Shown piece after piece: positions 51,601 through 64,000 of a stretch of DNA of 64,000 nt (positions within the stretch are counted from its first letter, which is position 1; each line of letters begins with the position of its first letter). Both the position numbers and the translations under genes were made by a program. Source of the DNA: Nemopilema nomurai. Taxonomy: Eukaryota; Cnidaria; Scyphozoa; Rhizostomeae; Rhizostomatidae. The notes below the pieces were generated by a model. That model saw only the letters and a program-made list of their open reading frames with translations. It was not told where the DNA came from and searched no databases. The DNA is taken from the NCBI GenBank assembly GCA_003864495.1, contig ML133367.1, positions 1 through 64,000 on the forward strand, written 5' to 3'.

Positions 51601-54600
51601 TGAAAGACTCAACTATTGTGTCATGTATCCCTTAAGCATTTTTCTATTGCACATAATCGATTATAAAGTAAAACAATCACGTTATGATAATGAGAAAATA
51701 ATCTGCAAGTTTACAGACATCACTGATAGCGGAAAGTAAAAGTGGACTCCTCCCTTCTGCCTTTCCGTGCTATAGAATGCATTAACTGCCACGTTATTTT
51801 GTAGAAATTATTACAGAACTAAAAGGCATCCCCCATCAACAGGCTCTACTTGGACGGGATTCATTCATATGTTTCAACTAACACCTAAGGCTGCAAAACT
51901 CTATTCTGTTTTGGCAGTTTTCAGCCTTGGTACTTCATTGAGCTACGCAATAATAATAATGTTAACAAGAATAATTATAACAATTATAACAATTATAATA
52001 ATTATTATAATAATAATGATAATAATAATAGGAATAGGGCTTTCAGGATAAGTTAACCACTCCAAGAAAGAATGCTTTTTAAATCAGAAAATCACTGCGA
52101 ATAACTAAAATCATCATGTTCCCTAGATTGATAAGCCTGCGTCTTGAAGCAATACGAAAATGCTTCTATTAATATCATACTAACGGTGGCCTAATGTATG
52201 GCTGACATCTCCAATAAGGAAGCTTTCCCGGCTCTGTGCTATCCCGTCCCTCTCGAATATCATCTTCCGCGTCTTTCTGTAAAGAAATTATGAGCTTAAT
52301 GGATTTGCTACTTACATTTATTAAGCCTAAATGGATTTGCTAATTTATTCAGATAAAACTAATTTGATCAGTTTTAGAAGATTAGGATCAAACCAAACTA
52401 AACTGAAGACAAAATGGTCGTTTTATTAGAACTAAACGTCAGATATACCATTTAAATGATAAAGACATCAAGAGAGTCGCAAGAGGTCTGCCAACTCATA
52501 TACCAACAACAGGAGTATGAATACTGTAAATGACAGAATTAGCCCCCTTCAAAATAACGCCCCTGCCGAATAAGCGCCCCGGGATAAAGAAACATTTTCC
52601 AATAAGCACCCCCAGCTTGAATAAGCGCCCCCTGAACAAGACAGAGACTGAGTGCTTATTCGAATTTGGTAAAAACAACATATTTTATTGTCAATAAGTA
52701 TTTCAATGTACTTAAACAAGAAATTATTTCAAAGTTGGTCGTTTAGTGATTTTGGTCTCCGTATAGGACAAGAAAGTGTGTATATTTGAATATGAAGAGG
52801 ATGAAGAAATTGACATCTACAGGACGTTTTATTTTTTTCATGAAGTTTGTATTACGTTTGTAATAATCTTCTTCAGAAAAGAACAGGAAAACACTGGAAT
52901 TTCTCCCTTACATGGCATGAAACAAAATAATAGGCGGCCCTCCTGAATAAGCTGTCCCTGTCGAATTAGCACCATCTAAAAAAGTTTATTTCTAAATAAG
53001 TGCCCTGGGCGCTAACTTTGTAATTTACCGTATTATGACTGTTTAACGTAACGGAGTTTATTTCTCAAATTGAATCGATTTCTCAAATAAAGTAACGTAA
53101 CAAAATATTAATATAAAGAGAAAAATCTAGCACACGCGACAATAGGCAAAAAACTTGCAAAAAATAATTAAAGATGTGATACATTACAGAGTTTGATAGC
53201 AAAATAAATGCAGTAAAATTATAAATCTTCACAATAGCTAGAAATAGCGGAACTAGTTTTGGCATACTAAAAGTACTTTTCGACACTCCTCAGAGTATGC
53301 AACAGTCGGAAGATAACTAAAGGCTGACAAAGTAAATAGCAAGTTATGCATCAAAAAGTTAGGTGTCAAGTAACGTTGATTGGTCAATTATAACCAACCA
53401 CGCGCTCTGCTTGTCACCCTCTAGTGTTTTCGATCCTCAACTGGCTATTTATTCTGCCAGCTTTTGGTCATTTTCAAATGCTTGCATACTCTAAGGAGTG
53501 TCGGACAAAAAGTACTTTAAGTATGCCAAAATTGGTTTCGCTATTTCTAGCTATTTTGAAGTTTTGTACCGCAAAGCACCTGTACATAAAGTTATAAATG
53601 TTGAATGTGAGAAAATACTGACTGAACAAAGTTCTTTTAATTCCTGTCCAATTTTTTTCATTTCGTCGAATGATTTGACGATTCCAAGTTTGTATCTGTA
53701 ATCCGTATATTTTGCTAATCTGTTGAAAAAGAAATATTCCTCTAATCACGTAAAATTTGTAAGGACAATTTCGACGGTTTCTTTTAACGATGAAATGCAT
53801 ACTGGCAAACTTGTATGCTACAAGGGTTATCTTCAAGAGAGGATTGATTGGTTGGTCATTTGCTGATTTTCAAGAGAACATAAAAAGCCCAGCTCGTATT
53901 AGGTTGGGTTAAAAAAAGGCTAAAATTGTGAGATGAAGGCTTGGTACTTTAGACAAGGTTCCGTGAATGATACATGCTCAGGGAAACAAATTCTGAATAC
54001 CATAGTAGTTGACAAATTGTCAATTTGATGAAAGTGTCAAATGTTGTCATACTGAGAAACTTAAGAGCAAATTAGCGGCGAAATATTAGGCCAGTCTCCA
54101 CTTAAACAACTGTTACAGAGTACTGATAGTATAACCAATGCAGAAAAAACATACACGTGAAACCAGATCCGAAACAAGTGACCTCTTATATAGGAGAGGT
54201 GTGGGCAGCGGGTGTGGTAAGTGAAGGTAGACGGGGGAGAGTACTTCTCGGCCAACTGCAAATATTCTTCGGATATTTCCCAAACTGGCGGCGATAAATT
54301 GCTGAAAATTGCAGGATTAGTCAGGCTTCCTTCTAAAATGAAAATAGGATAATTTGAATAATATGTAATTAGTGAGAAGGACGGGATTTTCTGCGTAAGC
54401 AAAACACGGTTATTTAATGTTTCGTTTTAAATGTTTTAACCACTTACTATATTCAATCTACAAAACTTTTGGCAAAAAACCAACAAAGCTGGTAGGCTAA
54501 GATTATTGACAGTTCAGATGGGGTTATTTAAGCTATGTCGAGTAAAGCTGAAATCATACAGGTTAGAGAGCTCTTATTCGACTTAAAAAAATAGAGCTTA

Positions 54601-57600
54601 TCGCTGAAAAATTCATAGCTAAATTCTTTAAAAGAGGTATGGAAAAAATAATCTCTTACATAATGATTGGTCTAATAGCTGAGCATGTTTACTTTAAATT
54701 TGCTTTCAGTCATGCTTCTTTGTTGCATAACACCTTTCGTAATCAAATTAATAAAACTAATTTTCACAAATGAAACATGGTCTGCATATGGCATGAAGAA
54801 ACTTAGTATCGCAAAAAGTTTTCACTGCTAAAACTGTTGAGAGATACATTTGAATAAATAAGGTACAAAAAGCTAAATTCTAGCAACCCTGACGAAGATT
54901 TGAAAGCTGAAAAGCTGCTCTATCTCCGATGCAAATCTCCAGAGATGGCATCTAAAACCATCCTTTATCATTTTAGGCCTTATGGCTCAATGAATGATCA
55001 CGTATCAACATACAGACTGATTCTGATATATTCTAGCCTCTTTATGGTTGGACGGCCTCCTTATGGGGCACCGCCTCCCACTATCAGCTTTCCAAATACT
55101 GCAGCAATCCGAAGAACCTTCATAAAAATGCTACATTTCTCTTTTCTAATCTAATCTTACCGTAAAATCGGCTGATTATATCATATTATTACATTAAACT
55201 TCTCTTGTCTAAATCCCTTTCAAAACGTTAATCGTGGATGTTCACAGTTCATTGAAAAAAGAGATCACTTGCATGTATGATTGAATTGGTTTTCGTAGCT
55301 TTAAGTAAAACTAAAGACTTGTATTTTAGTGTATTAAAGTGTATTTCATATAGATAAATTGAAATATCTTGTTTAGAGAGCAAAGGGCTTGAGCTTGGAT
55401 CCGACTGCATGGCTGCATAACAGGTTACCAATGAAATACTTAAAACGCTTTTTTATTCGAATGGATAGTAGAACTTAGTAGAATTAGTAATAGACTTAGT
55501 AACATCACCAGCAGACATGACGCCATCAACTCCTGTGTAATCGATGCATTTTTGTATGTCGCTACCATACTGAATGTTACCATTGGCGAATACAGGAACC
55601 GATACATTCTCTCTGGAGGATGTCAAAATACAAACTCAATCAATGAGCCAGTGAGAAGGTAAGAGTGAGACACAAAAGTGTTGAAATTTAGAATGGCACA
55701 AATAAACTTTTGCAGTCAGGTGTGAACAAGATGTTGCAATTCAACAAAAGACGCATAGTAAGCTAACAATGATTATTTTGTTTTATAAAATCTTGTCACT
55801 TTTTACCAAGGGTCGAAACGAAAAACAGAAGAAGACAAAGGTTAAAGGGGTAAAATATTAAGGTGAGTGGTCAGGACAGGATTGCAAAGAAACAGAGGAA
55901 GTATAAGAAGAAGTGAAGAAGAGATAAGAGGGAAGATGAAAAGGAAGACAAAGAAGTAGCAGAATTTGAAAGGAGGAAGACAAACAAGGCCAAGATTAGA
56001 GAAAAAAGAGAAGAACTAAAAGACGTAGAACAAATAGAAGAAAAATGGTAAACATTAGAAGAGCTAGAAGGGCTAGACAAATTAGAAGTGGAAAAGAGCA
56101 TAAAGAAAACAACAAGAAGATGGTTAAGACTGAGAATAAGAGAAAAAAGATGAAATCAAAGAAGACCTTGTAGATATAGAAAAGAAAAAAAGAAGGAGAC
56201 GTTAGGAAAAGAAGAAGTGTTGGAAGAAGTAGAAGAAAGAAGAAGAATATAAAATAGATGAAAAGAGGGAAAATGAATAAAAAATCTTTGATAAGAAAGA
56301 AACGAGTAATCAAGGACAACTGAGAAAAACATGAGAAACTGAGAAAAACATGAGAAACTGAGAAAAACACGAAGACTGAGAAAAACATGAATGGTAAAAC
56401 AAACAGCATGTAAGCAAGTAGGAGAATAAGAAGAAGTAAAACAGAGTGGAATGAGGTACATATGAAAAAGAACCCAGGGTAGAAGGAAGCTTACTTTACT
56501 GCTTTGATATGATCCCAGCTAGCTAGCCCAGTCAGTTGTCCTTTTTGATCTCTTGTTCTACCATGCACTGTGATTATCTGGGCGTGAAATATATATAGTC
56601 CAACAAAGGGTAAAAGCTATATATATAGTCCAACAACACTGTAACATGTCAAAAATTTTTCATGTCAGACTTGTTTGCATACTGTACATGTGTCTTATCA
56701 TTAAACACAACTCTAATCTATGACTTATCTATTATCATATGTTTTCAATTTACTATGTGTAGTTTTTGAAACATTGATTCTGTCATATCCTTCATGAAGG
56801 CTTTACGTGAATGCAAGTGATATCTTTGAAAAAATGAACAAAAATTGGGTATACAAATTAAGCATTATCTTGTAGCCAAGGCCGTGAAAATTGAATTAAA
56901 AGAAAATTTACCTTAGCACCTGCAGCTTCAAGCATTTTTGCATATTCAATAGTTTTGTTGACATCTTCAAAAACCCGTATCTTCACTGTTAGTGGGATTG
57001 AAAGCTTTTCACTTGCAAGACTAACTAGGGAAAGAAGCATTGATAGTAATAAACTTTCATAAGGCAACTTCTTGACTGACAGAGAGATGGAAAACGAATT
57101 GTTTATTGCATGTTAGGTCTCAACAGCAAACAGGACAATACAAGTGATGCATTATTCAAAACTTTTCAGCTTTCCATGTGTCAGGTTATTATCCAAGTGT
57201 TCTTATCTTGTGTTGCTAAATCACCCTGTCTTTTGCTCCTAGGAGGAATGTTGGTTATATCCACAACTACTTCATTTGAATTCTTTAATCTGTCTTCAAT
57301 GAAATACCTAAAACTGTACTGGCAAAGTAACAACATAACAGAACTTGAATTCACAAGATTTGATTTGGCACAAATGTGACAAAGAAGCAAAAATATTTCT
57401 CACTAGACAACCTCTTCAGTTGTAAGTCTTAGGTCCAAAACATGTCCAAAATTTCATGCTTCTTATAAAGATTTCACTTGAAGTGCAAGAACTTTTTTGA
57501 AAAAAAGGAGAAAGAAAAGGTGTACACTGGTATGGTTCACAAAACCTACCAATTTTCTGAATAAGGTCCCATTCATCTTGCAGAAATGCACCATAGTGAC

Positions 57601-59985
57601 CTGGAAATCAAAATAGAATAAGTTCACCATATATCAGCCAGAGAAGACATCATCGCAAGCATAGCCCAACAGTTTAAAATTGAATTTTCGACTCTACCTA
57701 ATTTTAACAAAAGAGTTCAGTCTGGATAACAAGATGTAAAATGAGGATAAACTTTAACAGGCTTCTTTTTGAGATAAAGCACATGTTGGTGGCCTTTCAC
57801 TTGGTTTAACTCTTCCTGTGTAAGGTCAGGGTAAGAATATCAAATTACACTAATACATATCAACTATACACAACTTGGAAGCACATGTGAAAAAATTTGC
57901 AGGTAGATTGAATATGTTCCCAAATATAAAGAATGAAATGTCAAAACACTTATGGGTTTTTGGAAACAATGAAAGGATCACATAACCAATAGCAAGGAAG
58001 TTATTAAAACCAGAGGTTTGCGATGAGTAGAAAGCAGCCAATAAATTTGAGATGCAACTCAGCAAGCAAATGGTCAAAAAAGCAATGCAGAGACACATTT
58101 CACAAGAAAAATCTCTTGACTGCCTTCTGCGATTTGAGACAGTTTCTGCTTCAGATCACAAGGATTCTGACTGATTGAGATGACAGTGTATGATCAACAG
58201 TGGCAGGCTTCAGAGGCTGGTTGCTAAGACTGCAAAATATATATGATTCTAATTGATTACCTCTCCTTGCAATTATCTGGGGACAACCAAGATTAAGGTC
58301 AATAGCATCACAAAAAGGCTCTGCCAGGAGTGCAGCTTCAGTAAATATTTCTGGATCATTGGCACAGAGCTGGAAGAATAATTCTTTATCTTAGCATAAG
58401 GTATAATAACCATAACTTACAAAATGTATTTGATACAAGATTCTTGCACACAAATTGCCCTATATTAAGGTACATGATTATCTTGAGTCATTGATTTCAC
58501 ACGCACTAATTCTAAGAGGCTCAATTTTTATGACTCTTAGGTAACTAAAAACATGGTTCAAAATTTTGAAGGGTATGGAACTGGCTTAACTAACATCTAA
58601 GTACTAGACAATGTTGCAAAAACCTATGACAAAAAACCTATAACAATGTTGACTATGACTATATTGAAAAAACTATCATTTGTAAAAGCATTTAGCTAAT
58701 CTACTGTATCTGGTATCATCCTTGGAAGTGGGAACAAGCAGAAAGTCCAGTAATGGATGGATTGCTTTAGGGATTGATTGCTTCTCTGTTTTAATGGTAT
58801 GTTGGTTCACATGTTTGGTTCTCTGTATTGATAGAGGAGCTGATTCATTTAAGAAGTAAACAGTTGGTCTGAACAATTTTTCCAGGCCACCTTGCAACTT
58901 GCTGGCATACACGCTTTTTTTATAAGGAACCTACCACAAGGCCTAGTTCCAAAAGTTCCTTATTCGTAGACCTCAAGTCATCAGATTTTAGTACCAAAAG
59001 TTCCTTAAAAGTTCCTTAATTTTCGCTGTACATCAATAAGCCTCAACACTTAATAAAGAGAGGGGCGAGATAGAATATGCGGAAACTACCCGATAAAGCA
59101 CTTGACACACAATAGCAAACAATCTATGCGAGTATTGGCTGCAAATGATTGGAATGGGTTTTTTAGCTCTTGATGCTTGCAGTTATAAAAAATTTTCTAA
59201 ACGAAAAGTTCCTTAGGGATTTCGTTTTTAGTAGTATAAGTTCTTTATATATTTCGGCCTTCTACATGTAGGTTCCTTATAAAGTGGTTCCTTATAAAAA
59301 AAAGCATGTACCAGTTTATTTGGTGCAACTGAGACCTGGTGAATGTGCAGTTAGTTAAAGAAACATTTCATTGGCTGCTAGCAACTACTCAAGACTGATT
59401 GAGAAACCCTTTTCTTATAGAAATGGCATGAACATGCTTTAAATTTGTATATCAAAAGAGGCCTAAAATTGTCACCACATTGTGTCAAAATTTGCATGCA
59501 GCTTCTTGAAAAAACCAGTATTTAAAAATTGAAGAATGTACCTAGGTTGGATGCCCTCAAATATGCCACTACCCGTCACAATAGATTTATCCAAAAAAGA
59601 TTTCCCCAAATAATATCCAAAAAATCCGCTATTCAGCACAGGCAAGTTGATCAAAGAAGTTTGTTTCGCAAATTGTGTTTTGTTTTGTGTTTTATAGAAG
59701 CGTGAACAATTGCTGAATCAATTTCACATTCAAAATAAATCTTGACCAAACCTGGACAATAAGTGGCTTGTCCTCTGGGCAACTCTCTAGGGCATCTTTT
59801 CTGTAATTAGCATCACGAACAAAAACTCCAGCATGCCACATTGGTGTATAGCAAAGATCAGCACCATATTTTCTAGACAACATTCTAAAAGCCAGTTCAG
59901 ACTGATCCACCATTGGGGCTAAGATAAATTTGGGAGCACCGAGCACGTTCTTGTAAAACTCATATCCTTGATATTTTGATGGCAT
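48658..59985 (-). CDS. DUS1L: tRNA-dihydrouridine(16/17) synthase (DUS1L), 12 exons seen
   Basis: Exons from 5' to 3': 59752-59985, 58261-58369, 57550-57600, 56912-57024, 56495-56577, 55509-55612, 54155-54332, 53623-53695, 52185-52276, 51267-51433, 50101-50176 and 48658-48770 (TAA). ATG 59985 starts [16 protein letters not shown]. Family motifs: [13 protein letters not shown] (FMN site), NLGCPQ with the catalytic Cys, VKIRVF, VHGRTR, FANGNI, then QPYIRPP, a Lys-rich stretch and a Cys-rich end ([16 protein letters not shown]). The enzyme reduces uridine to dihydrouridine in the D-loop of tRNAs using NADPH and FMN. Phases agree everywhere except between exons at 51267 and 50176, where an exon carrying the first CxxC of the Cys cluster is missing from my model. 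About 464 residues are seen; the human protein is about 470. A palindromic Penelope remnant and MITEs occupy its introns. Confidence 0.9.
48975..49075 (-). other. Possible tRNA-derived SINE head
   Basis: On the minus strand GGATTCAACTCC resembles an RNA polymerase III B box, preceded about 45 bases upstream by GGTAAGGCG, a weak A-box-like string. It does not fold cleanly as a tRNA and I saw no second copy. Low confidence. Confidence 0.2.
50527..50608 (+). repeat. ATT/ATA microsatellite
   Basis: A run of TATTATTATT triplets lies in a DUS1L intron. A similar AATAATAAT tract lies at about 51949-52030. Confidence 0.85.
50872..50943 (+). repeat. 34-bp tandem duplication
   Basis: Two adjacent identical copies of about 34 bases begin AATCCTCGAAAACGACAAAG. 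They lie in a DUS1L intron. Confidence 0.9.
52524..53030 (+). mobile_element. 507-bp TA-flanked MITE, relative of 33395-33770
   Basis: CTGTAAATGACAGAATTAGC at the left is matched inversely by GCTAACTTTGTAATTTACCG at the right, with several differences, between TA dinucleotides. GAATAAGCGCCCC-like motifs repeat inside both arms, as in the 33.4-kb element. It lies in a DUS1L intron. Confidence 0.7.
53216..53599 (+). mobile_element. Palindromic Penelope terminal remnant
   Basis: An imperfect 11-bp duplication (AAATTATAAAT / AAGTTATAAAT) brackets about 362 bp. The left arm is an inverted and the right arm a direct copy of the Penelope terminal sequence; the middle matches the untranslated region after the nuclease stop at 22742. 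Both arms contain hammerhead-like motifs: left (minus, about 53258-53303) with CTGAGGA and GAAA but a shortened stem II; right (plus, about 53484-53527) with CTAAGGA and AAAA, so core bases are lost. The element ends 24 bases from a DUS1L exon (53623). Confidence 0.8.
55800..56460 (+). repeat. Polypurine low-complexity tract with 19-bp repeats
   Basis: The plus strand is almost entirely A and G in AAGAAG-like motifs. At 56317-56393 the unit ACTGAGAAAAACATGAGAA recurs about four times. The minus frames through it read Phe/Ser/Leu-rich and are not genes. It lies in a DUS1L intron. Confidence 0.85.
58910..59308 (-). mobile_element. 400-bp MITE, copy 2 (inverted)
   Basis: It is 399 bp, TA-flanked, with ends CACGCTTTTTTTTATAAGGA and its inverse (one change, GCATG). 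It matches 2541-2940 on the opposite strand through the interior. It lies in the first intron of DUS1L. Confidence 0.88.
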
Positions 59986-60136
59986 TGTTAAGGGTTTTTG
60001 TGTGGCTTCTCGGCCCTGCTAAAGAGAATTTCTTGTGATCTTCTGAATATCAATAGCACTCTGATGAAATCGTGTGCAAGCGACCATATCGATTTGATCT
60101 CGCTTTGCGAAACAAAAACGAGGCTGCAATCATAAT

Positions 60137-62907
60137 CAGGGTTGCCATACTGGCCTTTTTAAGGCCAAATTTCTCAATTTTGGCCTTTTTTCATGTTGAT
60201 TTGCCTGAAAAAATAACATTTGGCCTGAGACTAAAATTTGGCCTTTTTTGGCCTGTTTTCTCGAATTTATCCTAATAATTTTTTTACTTTGTTTTTGGCC
60301 TTTGAAAAGTTTTATTCAAACAGTGTATTCTCGCAGTTTCATGACATGGGCTTTGTATTGTTAGTGTGATGTAATTCATCACTTGCCACTTAACATAACG
60401 TTAAGCTGTGAATAACCAGCTACAGGGGTCACTGCGCCATAAATATTCAATTGACATTCACGAGTTAGTTTTCTACAATAACAGGATGTCTCGATGTGAG
60501 GCATAACAAAACATCGGCTGTTTTATCTCATATACCACTTCCAACAAGCCTTGCGGACCCTAAAAACTTGATTCATATAACCCTAAACATCAGAAACCTT
60601 TCATTTAGATTCACGCGATTGCAATACTCACTGCTCTGTTAAATTTCAATTCGATTTCAATAATGAGTTTAAGCAAGGAACCCAAAGGTACTAAGTGGAA
60701 AGGCTACTATGAAAGTGCTCGAAAGTATAAGCCGCAATGGCAAAGAAAGCCTCCTTGGGTAACAAAAGCTGTGGATGGAACAGATGAAGCATACTGCTCT
60801 TTATGTAAAGTCAATGTTAACCCAAAGCTTTGTCATCTTCAACAACACGAGGCTTCTACTAAACATAAAAAAGCTTCCACTGCAGTTTCTTCGAACAGAA
60901 AAATTGTTACTCTTTTGAAGAAAGATGATGAGGTCCTGAAGAAGATCGAGCTTGAGCTTGCTGTTGCTATAACGTGTCATTGTGCAATTCGGGCAGTTGA
61001 CCATTTTGGTGAAATAATTGTGAAACACGGAGATAAGAGCAAACTGGGAGAACTGAAGCTTCATCGAACAAAATGCAGCCAATTAATCAAACGCGTAATC
61101 TCTCCTGCCCTATACGACGAGTTACGTAGCGATGTTTCTGGCAAGAAGTTCTCCGTTCTCATAGATGAGTCAACAGATGTATCATGCAAGAAATATTTGT
61201 GTGTAACAGTGCGATATTTCAGCGAAAAGCAAGAGAAAATTTGCACAGCATTTATCAGTTTAGTTTCCCTCGTAAGCGCCACTGGGGAAGATATATTCAA
61301 TGCCTTAAAACTAAGTCTTGAAGATGCTGGATTAAACTTAGAAGATTGTGTTGGCTTGGCATGCGATGGAGCATCTGTAATGGTCGGAAAGCATGACTCT
61401 GTTTATTCCAGGATGAAGATAGTGTCTCCAAATTGAATCCTTATGAAATGTATCTGCCATTCACTCTCCCTATGCATAAAACATGCTTTCGAAAAACTCC
61501 CTGCTAATCTTGGATTTTTGCTGAGCGAGATCCCAAAATGGTTTTCAAAAAGCACACTAAGACGTGAAGCATACAAAGATCTCTTCAAGATGATCAATGG
61601 CGATGATGAAACCGTGAAAGTAAGTGGCGCCTTTCAGAAGAATTCCACAACAAGATGGCTTGTCAGAGGCAAATTGCTGTACAGCATCTTAGTAAGTTGG
61701 GAAGAGCTAAAAACCTACTTCTCAATTGCCGAAATAGAAGCTGATGCTTCTAGAAGATACAAAGCACGTTTAATTGCAGAAATGATGAAAGACAATGTGA
61801 ATAAATTGTATTTTCACTTCGTTACACCCATAGTAAACGAATTTGAAAGGAACAGCAACAGACCTAGATCCAGACTGTATGATTAAAGAACTGAATTTGT
61901 TCCATAACAGCCTGACCAGTCGAGTTTATCTCCCTGATGGCAGCCACGTAGCATCAGATAAAGTTGGTTATGGTGCTAAGTACATATTTGAACGCAACGA
62001 AATGATGGGGAGGAAGCAACTTACTGCTCAACAAGGAAGGGAAATTTATGCAAGATGCCATCACTTGTTACTGGAGGCTGCAGCTCAAGTAGCAAAGCGC
62101 TTACCAGATTCCAATGCGATTTTTCAATCCATTGCATATCTTAGCTCCTCGAGTGTACTCAGTCAAGTGGAATGTATGCCATTGGCAAAGTTGCCCATGC
62201 AGCACCTTATTCAAGGCGATGTTCTGTCAACTATTGATGAACAGTATCGAAAGATAAAATTTATTGACTGGGCCAAAGAGATGAAGGAAGGAATACCACA
62301 AGATTCCTCAAAATTTTGGGCTGCAATATTCTTATACAAAAACGCCCTGGGCGAGAGGCCATTTAAAGAACTCGCAAGCTATGCACTGTCATGCCTCACA
62401 ACACCAACCAGCAATGCTGTCGTCGAAAGAATATTTTCTTACGTTACTGCAGTCAAAACAAAGCCAAGGAACAAGATGTCTCCTGTCATGCTTGAGGCAA
62501 TCGTGCGCATCAAAACGAATTTGCATTTCGAAGATAAATGTTGCAAAGACTTTCGTGTCATTCCAAGGATGTTAGAGCTGTTCAATTCGTCCATGTATGC
62601 AACAGAAGGAATAAATGAAGATGATGATGATGATGTGATGATGCAAGATGAATAGCTTGTGTGAAACTTTATTATTTTTGCTTCATGCTTTGTTTGTTAT
62701 TAACTTTAAATTTGTTCTTGTTTATCTTTTATAATTGTTCAGTTGCTTTCAGCTCTCGAGGTTCATGATGTGTTTTCCTAATGTATATCTACGCATGCGC
62801 ATAGCGATGCTTCATGACGTCATTTTAGTTTGGCCTATTTTTGACCAATTTGGCCACTTTTTTAAGCTGGTTTGGCCTGCTCGTTTCCAGACCATCTGGC
62901 AACCCTG
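60137..62907 (+). mobile_element. Second hAT transposon, 2771 bp, decayed
   Basis: Terminal repeats CAGGGTTGCCA and its complement lie between identical 8-bp flanks ATCATAAT (60129-60136 and 62908-62915). TTTGGCC and GGCCTTTTT motifs recur inside both ends. It carries one transposase frame with disruptions. It lies about 150 bases upstream of the DUS1L start codon, close enough to touch the promoter. Confidence 0.93.
60663..62655 (+). pseudogene. hAT transposase with nonsense and frameshift
   Basis: Start ATG 60663. Segment 1 (to 61436) has a zinc finger C-x2-C...H-x5-H (CSLCKVNV...HEASTKH) and the RNase-H-like motifs LIDESTDVS and ACDGASVMVG. An in-frame TGA at 61434-61436 stops it; the same frame resumes with CICHSLSLCIKHAF. 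Near 61840-61860 the frame shifts, and the third part runs to 62655 with FWAAIFLYKNA, the dimerisation block TSNAVVERIFSYV and an acidic tail of Asp repeats. The sequence around the shift is also shorter than I would expect for the family, suggesting a small deletion. It belongs to a different hAT lineage from the 5-9 kb element. Confidence 0.88.
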
Positions 62908-64000
62908 ATCATAATGGCAACTCCTGCATAGATGCGGGATTTCATCCCAATAAATTCTCGATTTCCTTATACTATACACCCTTTTCGGTAAAATTATAGC
63001 CAGATTTTAAGATTGGTTGGGCAATATCAAACAGTGTGTCAAAGGATGAAAAAGCTACTGCACTACTGTAAAATTACCCCGGCCCTATATTTCCTCGTAG
63101 CTATGGACCTTTAACGAGACAGATTCAAGTACAAAGTGAAAGTATGCAAGACCTGGGCAACTCTTGAGAGCTGGCATTTTATATTTTGCAATTTCAAATT
63201 TGAGTTATGTCGTCATTTTGGATGGATATTGGTTAATTTAAAAAACGAATTACTCTTTCTGGGGGCCTGGGCCTGGTATGGATTAGGTATGCTAAGTAAA
63301 TAGAAAACACGCAGTCCTTGATTTTCCACCTTCTACGTGAACGTGCAACAGGTGAGTAGACTTATTCTGCGACTCGTCTCTGCAAAAGCTTGGATGAAAC
63401 AACAGGTATTTTCGCTAACAAAACCTGAAGAAATAATATTCGCTTTCAAGGGCAGTCTATCCCGCCAGAGGGGTGGGTAATGCGAGGAAACAGCTGTTGA
63501 CCCCGCGGAAATGGGACAGCTTAGGCCCATTTTCCGACCGCACGTTTGAAAATCACATTAATCTCTCACAAATGAATCTTGCTACATATATTTCAAATGT
63601 GCAACCAAGAAAACTTTAGCGTTAGCTTTACAGTAAAATTATCGAAAATTGAACTGAAAATGCCAAACAGATTTTGCTTTAATTTAATTGTAAATCGGAG
63701 AGACCAGTTTTCTCGTGCAAAGTTCCTGAAATTTCAGTTCAAAAGAGGGTTGAACAATTTTCAAACCTGGGAAGAATCTTGAGCCTGCGTCCAAACCCAG
63801 GCGCCTTCTAACAATTCTCTTTAAGCAGGAAGTTCTCTGTACGCAAGTGCAAAATTAAATTCTGTCTTTATGATGCTTTATTTGTAAGAATACTTGATGG
63901 AAGATTTGTTTATGCAAATGGTCACATAAGAATCTATTTGAACAACGGGTTAGAGGTGAAGTAACGTTGGTACAGACAAGAAAAATTTTAGTACAGTTTA
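62908..64000. other. Right edge, no gene recognised
   Basis: After the right target duplication there is no recognisable gene, RNA or repeat. The frames at 63333-63530 and 63579-63782 show no domain. Confidence 0.5.

Noticed and set aside
55871..56461. Minus-strand Phe/Leu/Ser-rich frames that look like membrane segments
   Set aside because: They arise from a polypurine tract on the plus strand inside a DUS1L intron.
1..64000. CRISPR arrays, prokaryotic operons, rRNA genes or phage-like systems
   Set aside because: Nothing of the kind is visible; the regular repeats are satellites and MITEs, and the genes are spliced.

Overview
The window is animal nuclear DNA. Its genes are split by introns, usually GT-AG with one GC-AG candidate, it is AT-rich, and it is dense in DNA transposons, MITEs and Penelope-like retroelement remnants. 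The gene set fits an invertebrate, most likely a cnidarian such as a coral or anemone: a CARD-coiled-coil protein of CARD9 type, a KLHL10-like Kelch protein, an organelle/bacterial-type M3 oligopeptidase A, and the tRNA dihydrouridine synthase DUS1L. The taxon is an inference. Nothing in the window is prokaryotic: no operons, CRISPR arrays or Shine-Dalgarno sites.

Layout. On the plus strand, 2090-16576 holds a CARD9-like gene. I joined seven exons whose splice phases agree and give about 681 codons. Its first intron contains a 400-bp MITE and a 4.69-kb hAT transposon (5003-9692). That transposon is inserted exactly at the tip of an older 758-bp element (to 10453), and both 8-bp target duplications are still readable. 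Its last intron carries a 50/100/300-bp higher-order tandem repeat. On the minus strand follow an M3A oligopeptidase (20 exons, 35.3 kb down to 18993), a KLHL10-like gene (47.5 kb down to 42787, three exons, one apparent frameshift) and DUS1L (59985 down to 48658, at least 12 exons). A second, decayed hAT element (60137-62907) lies about 150 bp upstream of the DUS1L start codon.

Mobile DNA. Three Penelope-like insertions lie in introns of the peptidase and DUS1L genes, flanked by 11-12-bp duplications (one is imperfect). Their terminal sequence folds like a minimal hammerhead ribozyme, with the core intact in the 22.9-kb copy. One insertion landed in the first 12 bases of an intron, so its target duplication is a second copy of the splice donor. 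At least six MITE families with clear terminal inverted repeats are present, two of them in two copies within the window.

The four host genes are not functionally linked to one another: innate immune signalling, peptide turnover, CUL3 ubiquitin-ligase adaptor and tRNA modification. The strongest leads are the ribozyme-bearing Penelope insertions, the splice-donor duplication, the nested hAT pair and the satellite inside the CARD9-like gene. All splice models are read from sequence alone, with no transcript data.
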